This document shows positions 6,645 to 8,964 of a stretch of DNA of 8,964 bases, piece by piece (the stretch's first letter is position 1; each line of letters starts with the position of its first letter). The stretch covers positions 1-8,964 of the forward strand of contig JAZDID010000036.1 of NCBI GenBank assembly GCA_043805315.1, read 5' to 3'. The translations under genes were made by a program, and so were the position numbers. This DNA is from JAHJEM01 sp043805315 (GTDB taxonomy: Archaea > Nanobdellota > Nanobdellia > Woesearchaeales > JAHJEM01). Under the pieces are notes generated by a model. That model did not search any database and had not been told where the DNA came from. It saw only the letters and a list, made by a program, of their open reading frames with translations.

Positions 6645-6664
6645 AGCCGGACTCCCCACCGAGG
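6638..6664 (-). repeat. Weak tRNA-Gln 3'-end-like sequence, module boundary
   Basis: On the - strand the blocks CCTCGGT, TCCGG, GGCT and AT occur in the same order and near-identical spacing as in the tRNA-Gln T-arm and acceptor (about 18 of 27 positions, with small gaps). It is in the same orientation as the other copies and is intergenic. Alone this would be marginal; it gains weight from the series. Confidence 0.35.
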
Positions 6665-6717
6665 AGCGTTGCGACGGGCTTTTCTCATCGCAGAGCACTA
6701 CTGAGAACGGATTTTTA

Positions 6718-8388
6718 TTACTTTATTTCACACAGGTAGGTGTAACCGACATTGGCATGATTTGGGTCAGTATAGGTAACTCGTTGTTCTTCTCTATCTC
6801 CTACATCGACTGTTTCACAGGCAACTTTCTGTTGGACTAGATCCTCATCTACATATGTCAATACATTCACGCATTTCTGCCCTTCCGCGGTTCCAGAATT
6901 GACAAACGTTATGTCACAGTATACAACCAGGTCATTATGGAGGCAGCCATATTCATTCCTATTGGTACATACCCATTCGGTGCTTTGAGAGTGGAGTGCT
7001 TGTATGTTGGGAAAGCTTAATGTCCGGGCTTCAATCCCGACATCTCCCGGAGTCTTGATATTCTTCTGTTTCCATTCATCTTCAATGAGGGTGATGTGGC
7101 GGTCATTCTTATGCTCATCAAATTCCTTATTTCCAGCTCCCCAGGCATCGTCAAAAGAGGTCGTTAACATCGTGGTCTCTATCGGGTATATGAATTTGCT
7201 GTCATAATACGCGGCGTACATGTGCCCTGGGTGGGTGATCAAGGCAGTTTTGATTCCGACAGATTCCAGCAGGGCTACATACAGTGTAGCAAGATCATCG
7301 CAATCCCCTTTTTTCCTGCTGATCACTTCTGCGGGATATTGGCGATATTCCAGGGTCGGGTCAGAGATGTAATCAATGTTAAGCCCTTTTAACAAATCCC
7401 AGATTTTTCTGGCAGCATCTTGTATCCCTTCGTCATCGCGGGTAGAGAAGCTTCCTGCTGCAGAAACTGCTTGCCTTACCACGCCGTCTATTGGTGTAAC
7501 AAATTGGGAGACAGAGGAGTAGGTTCCCCAATTATCCCTGCCGACTATGGTTAAGGGGATGCTTTTGGTTGAATCATGATTCTCGCCATGCTCATCCTCA
7601 AAAGATATCACGACATTGATCAAGACACTTTGGTCATCCATAATGGTAAGCATCGCTCCAGTAGCGGTTGGATACCACTCATAATCTTTGTAGGCGCCAG
7701 GTTCCAAATCGCCAAGATTTTCCTTTTGTTCCTCGGTATATTTTCCAATCCGAACAGATAGAATGATGTTTTTTGCGATGTTGGTTCCATTGTTGGTTAT
7801 CCTTAAGGAAGACAAGGGATGTTTGTTGCCATCGTCATCTATCAACTCGCGGTTAGAATATAATGAACTAGCCGAAACTCCCTGAGTGACATAATTGACA
7901 CTTATGCCCAGCTCAGGTGTCTGGAACTGGCATTCATTTTTCTGTAGGTTGCACGTGTATCCTGACTCGCAACCGCAATCCAGGCAGCAATTATCATTGT
8001 TTTCCCCTTTCGAATCGCAGAATCCATCACCGCATTTCATTTCATAGCAACCATTGCTGCTATTTCCAGCTCTTTCAACCGCACAAACTTGATTGATGTC
8101 ACAGGTGCAATCCACAGAATCATTGCAGTTTTCCCCTACTTGGGGCTGGCAGATGTTATTAACGCAAGATTGATAACTGCAATCTTTGCAACCGGAGTTA
8201 CATTCTTTTTCGGTACAATAGTGATCTCCGCAAATGGTAAACACGCCTAATGCCCAAAAGACGATCAGGAGCAGGAGAATAATGCTGCAGATAGAGATCA
8301 AGAAGTATTTGAAAAAATATTTTTGAAATAATTTGAAATACTTCACCATCCTTTTTTGGTCGACTTGTCCAGATTTTTCATTTACCAC
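6718..8388 (-). CDS. Membrane-anchored transglutaminase-like protein with Cys-rich ectodomain
   Basis: A 556-aa protein anchored by one N-terminal helix (about 29-50). Residues 53-153 are a Cys-rich region with CGDGFC and C-x-D-C-G-C patterns typical of archaeal surface proteins. About 160-285 is a beta-sandwich-like domain. About 318-410 is a transglutaminase-like core: Cys363 in KKGDCDD, His389 in HPGHMY and a possible third residue Glu404 in YPIETT. The triad looks intact, so it may be an extracellular protease, amidase or crosslinker. The C-terminus (about 470-556) is a second beta-rich, Cys-containing domain. The start is GTG 8388, with GAGG 10 nt upstream; ATG 8349 (codon 14) is an alternative that keeps the anchor. 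Convergent with the Ig-like lipoprotein; its substrate is unknown. Confidence 0.88.
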   Translation of the reverse strand: MVNEKSGQVDQKRMVKYFKLFQKYFFKYFLISICSIILLLLIVFWALGVFTICGDHYCTEKECNSGCKDCSYQSCVNNICQPQVGENCNDSVDCTCDINQVCAVERAGNSSNGCYEMKCGDGFCDSKGENNDNCCLDCGCESGYTCNLQKNECQFQTPELGISVNYVTQGVSASSLYSNRELIDDDGNKHPLSSLRITNNGTNIAKNIILSVRIGKYTEEQKENLGDLEPGAYKDYEWYPTATGAMLTIMDDQSVLINVVISFEDEHGENHDSTKSIPLTIVGRDNWGTYSSVSQFVTPIDGVVRQAVSAAGSFSTRDDEGIQDAARKIWDLLKGLNIDYISDPTLEYRQYPAEVISRKKGDCDDLATLYVALLESVGIKTALITHPGHMYAAYYDSKFIYPIETTMLTTSFDDAWGAGNKEFDEHKNDRHITLIEDEWKQKNIKTPGDVGIEARTLSFPNIQALHSQSTEWVCTNRNEYGCLHNDLVVYCDITFVNSGTAEGQKCVNVLTYVDEDLVQQKVACETVDVGDREEQRVTYTDPNHANVGYTYLCEIK

Positions 8389-8435
8389 GCTGATGCGCCT
8401 CTTTCTTTGTGCTAGGGACTTTCAAGCATAATTTG

Positions 8436-8446
8436 CTTATTTTTAT
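8436..8446 (-). promoter_or_regulatory. Probable TATA box for the transglutaminase gene
   Basis: On the - strand this is an A-rich TATA-like stretch (TAAAAATAAGC) placing transcription start near 8416, with a leader of about 28 nt that contains GAGG before GTG 8388. A second candidate is TTTATTAA at 8468-8461. Confidence 0.4.
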
Positions 8447-8479
8447 TCTGGGTTGAGGGGTTAATAAAGTTTTTGTTTT

Positions 8480-8697
8480 GCTTTGTTGAAAACTTCGCTT
8501 CGCTCAGCCTTTGCCATCGGGCTCGCGTTCGAAACTTTCCGTCGAGAGTCGACATTCCCCGTAGGTCATAGCAAACGGAGATTGCTAGGACTCCCAGCAA
8601 CTTCGTTGCTGTGAGGGGCAAGTCCCCCTTGTCGACAAGAAAATGAACAATCCATAACGCTCGCCGGGATGATAGCAAAGTAGCTTTTCAACAAAGC
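8480..8697. repeat. Long imperfect inverted repeat (structured element 2)
   Basis: Perfect 13-bp arms (GCTTTGTTGAAAA 8480-8492, its complement 8685-8697) enclose about 190 nt that stays partly self-complementary. CTTTGCCATC on the left recurs as CTTTGCTATC in the complement of the right arm, and GTCGAC occurs on both sides (about 8550 and 8631). Internal hairpins include CAGCAAC-TTC-GTTGCTG (8595-8611) and GGGG-CAAGT-CCCC next to it. No ORF of coding quality is seen. It resembles a non-autonomous mobile element or a structured RNA, like element 1. The flanking 8698-8774 holds an A8 tract and a TATA-like GTTTAAAG but no gene I can support. Confidence 0.55.
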
Positions 8698-8774
8698 CTT
8701 TTTGTTTACAAAAAAAATTGCGCGGGTTTAAAGCTCGGAGGATGTATCACAATATGGTAGAAATAGGGGAAAAG

Positions 8775-8814
8775 GATGGTGCAGTGGGCAATCGGTAGAC
8801 CCACGCGCACCATC
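8775..8814 (-). terminator. Strong stem-loop downstream of tRNA-Gln
   Basis: GATGGTGC (8775-8782) pairs with GCACCATC (8807-8814), then GTGGG (8784-8788) with CCCAC (8800-8804), around an 11-nt loop. The interruption is only A against GC. On the - strand it starts 11 nt after the tRNA end and is followed by CCTTTTCCCC. It may terminate or protect the tRNA transcript, or be a small structured RNA. Confidence 0.5.
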
Positions 8815-8824
8815 GAACTACTAA

Positions 8825-8947
8825 TAGCCCCGCCCGGATTCGAACCGAGGTCTCAGCCTCCAGAGGGCTGAATGATTGGTCGCAAATCGGAGAGTTTCGA
8901 CACTTCAAAAAACTCCGAGTTTTGATTGGCCGCTACACTACGGGGCT
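8825..8947 (-). tRNA. tRNA-Gln (anticodon CTG), interrupted by an intron-like insertion
   Basis: The acceptor stem is AGCCCCG (8947-8941) with CGGGGCT, discriminator A at 8825. The D-arm contains TAGCGGCC. The anticodon arm is CAGCC-CTCTGGA-GGCTG, giving anticodon CTG for codon CAG. The T-arm is CTCGG-TTCGAAT-CCGGG. The A1-U72 pair and overall sequence match archaeal tRNA-Gln. A 50-nt insertion between the D-arm and the anticodon stem must be removed to give a 73-nt tRNA; CCA is not encoded. The upstream promoter lies outside the window. The 3' end is duplicated at 149-186 and, degenerately, at three or more sites between them, so this gene appears to be the integration target. Confidence 0.88.
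8873..8922 (-). other. 50-nt non-canonical tRNA intron near D-arm/anticodon-arm junction
   Basis: Removing 50 nt restores a normal tRNA-Gln. The exact cuts are ambiguous by up to 7 nt because CCAATCA occurs at both junctions (8929-8923 and 8879-8873). The interior folds with TCGGAG pairing to CTCCGA, and AGTTT to AAACT nearer the loop. A CAAA/TTTG helix lies outside the stem. It does not form a textbook bulge-helix-bulge. Archaeal introns usually sit after position 37; this is near position 25. Confidence 0.7.
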
Positions 8948-8964
8948 GCCAAGAGCCAAGAAAG

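Noticed and set aside
8650..8670. Another tRNA-Gln 3'-end-like match in the right arm of element 2
   Set aside because: Only about 12 of 16 positions agree with a gap, and the region is already constrained by pairing with the left arm.
8742..8798. Short ORF of 18 codons after GGAGG
   Set aside because: GGAGG abuts the ATG with no spacing, the peptide has no recognisable feature, and the frame runs into the 8775-8814 stem-loop.
1..8964. CRISPR array or integron attC sites
   Set aside because: No regularly spaced direct repeats with spacers are present. The repeated units are tRNA T-arm/acceptor fragments at irregular kilobase spacing, and no integrase gene is seen.

Overview
The window looks archaeal, most likely from an uncultured DPANN-type lineage. 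The evidence is a tRNA-Gln interrupted by a 50-nt intron-like insertion, TATA boxes 25-30 bp upstream of starts, probably leaderless transcripts, and Cys-rich repeats of the CGDGxC type in a membrane-anchored protein. The lineage is inference; there is no rRNA or universal marker here.

Layout, left to right. Positions 1-126 form a long imperfect inverted repeat. Positions 149-186 carry the 3' end of a tRNA-Gln without its 5' half. Next is a + strand operon of two exported proteins (272-2069), convergent with a - strand operon of a multi-pass membrane protein and a lipoprotein (3760-2094). Then comes a - strand nucleotidyltransferase/HEPN pair of the MNT-HEPN toxin-antitoxin type (4950-3983), with GTTCC half-sites in its promoter. 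A + strand lipoprotein with Ig-like and InlB-like repeat domains follows (5190-6596). It converges with a - strand membrane-anchored transglutaminase-like protein (8388-6718). The right end has a second long inverted repeat (8480-8697), a strong stem-loop (8775-8814) and an intact tRNA-Gln(CTG) on the - strand (8947-8825).

The main observation is that the 3' end of the tRNA-Gln recurs through the window, always in the same orientation and always between genes. One copy (149-186) is almost identical to the tRNA over 38 bp. Weaker copies lie at 3930-3965, 5064-5084 and 6638-6664, and perhaps at 7-24. They divide the window into gene modules: exported-protein operons; toxin-antitoxin pair; lipoprotein; transglutaminase plus hairpin. 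This reads best as a genomic island, or an accretion array of successive insertions, at the 3' end of tRNA-Gln. No integrase is present, so the mechanism is unknown.

The cargo is largely surface-directed: five of seven proteins have a signal peptide or lipobox and a sixth has an N-terminal membrane anchor. Only the MNT-HEPN pair is cytoplasmic, and it may stabilise the island. Most surface proteins match no family I can name, and their functions are left open.
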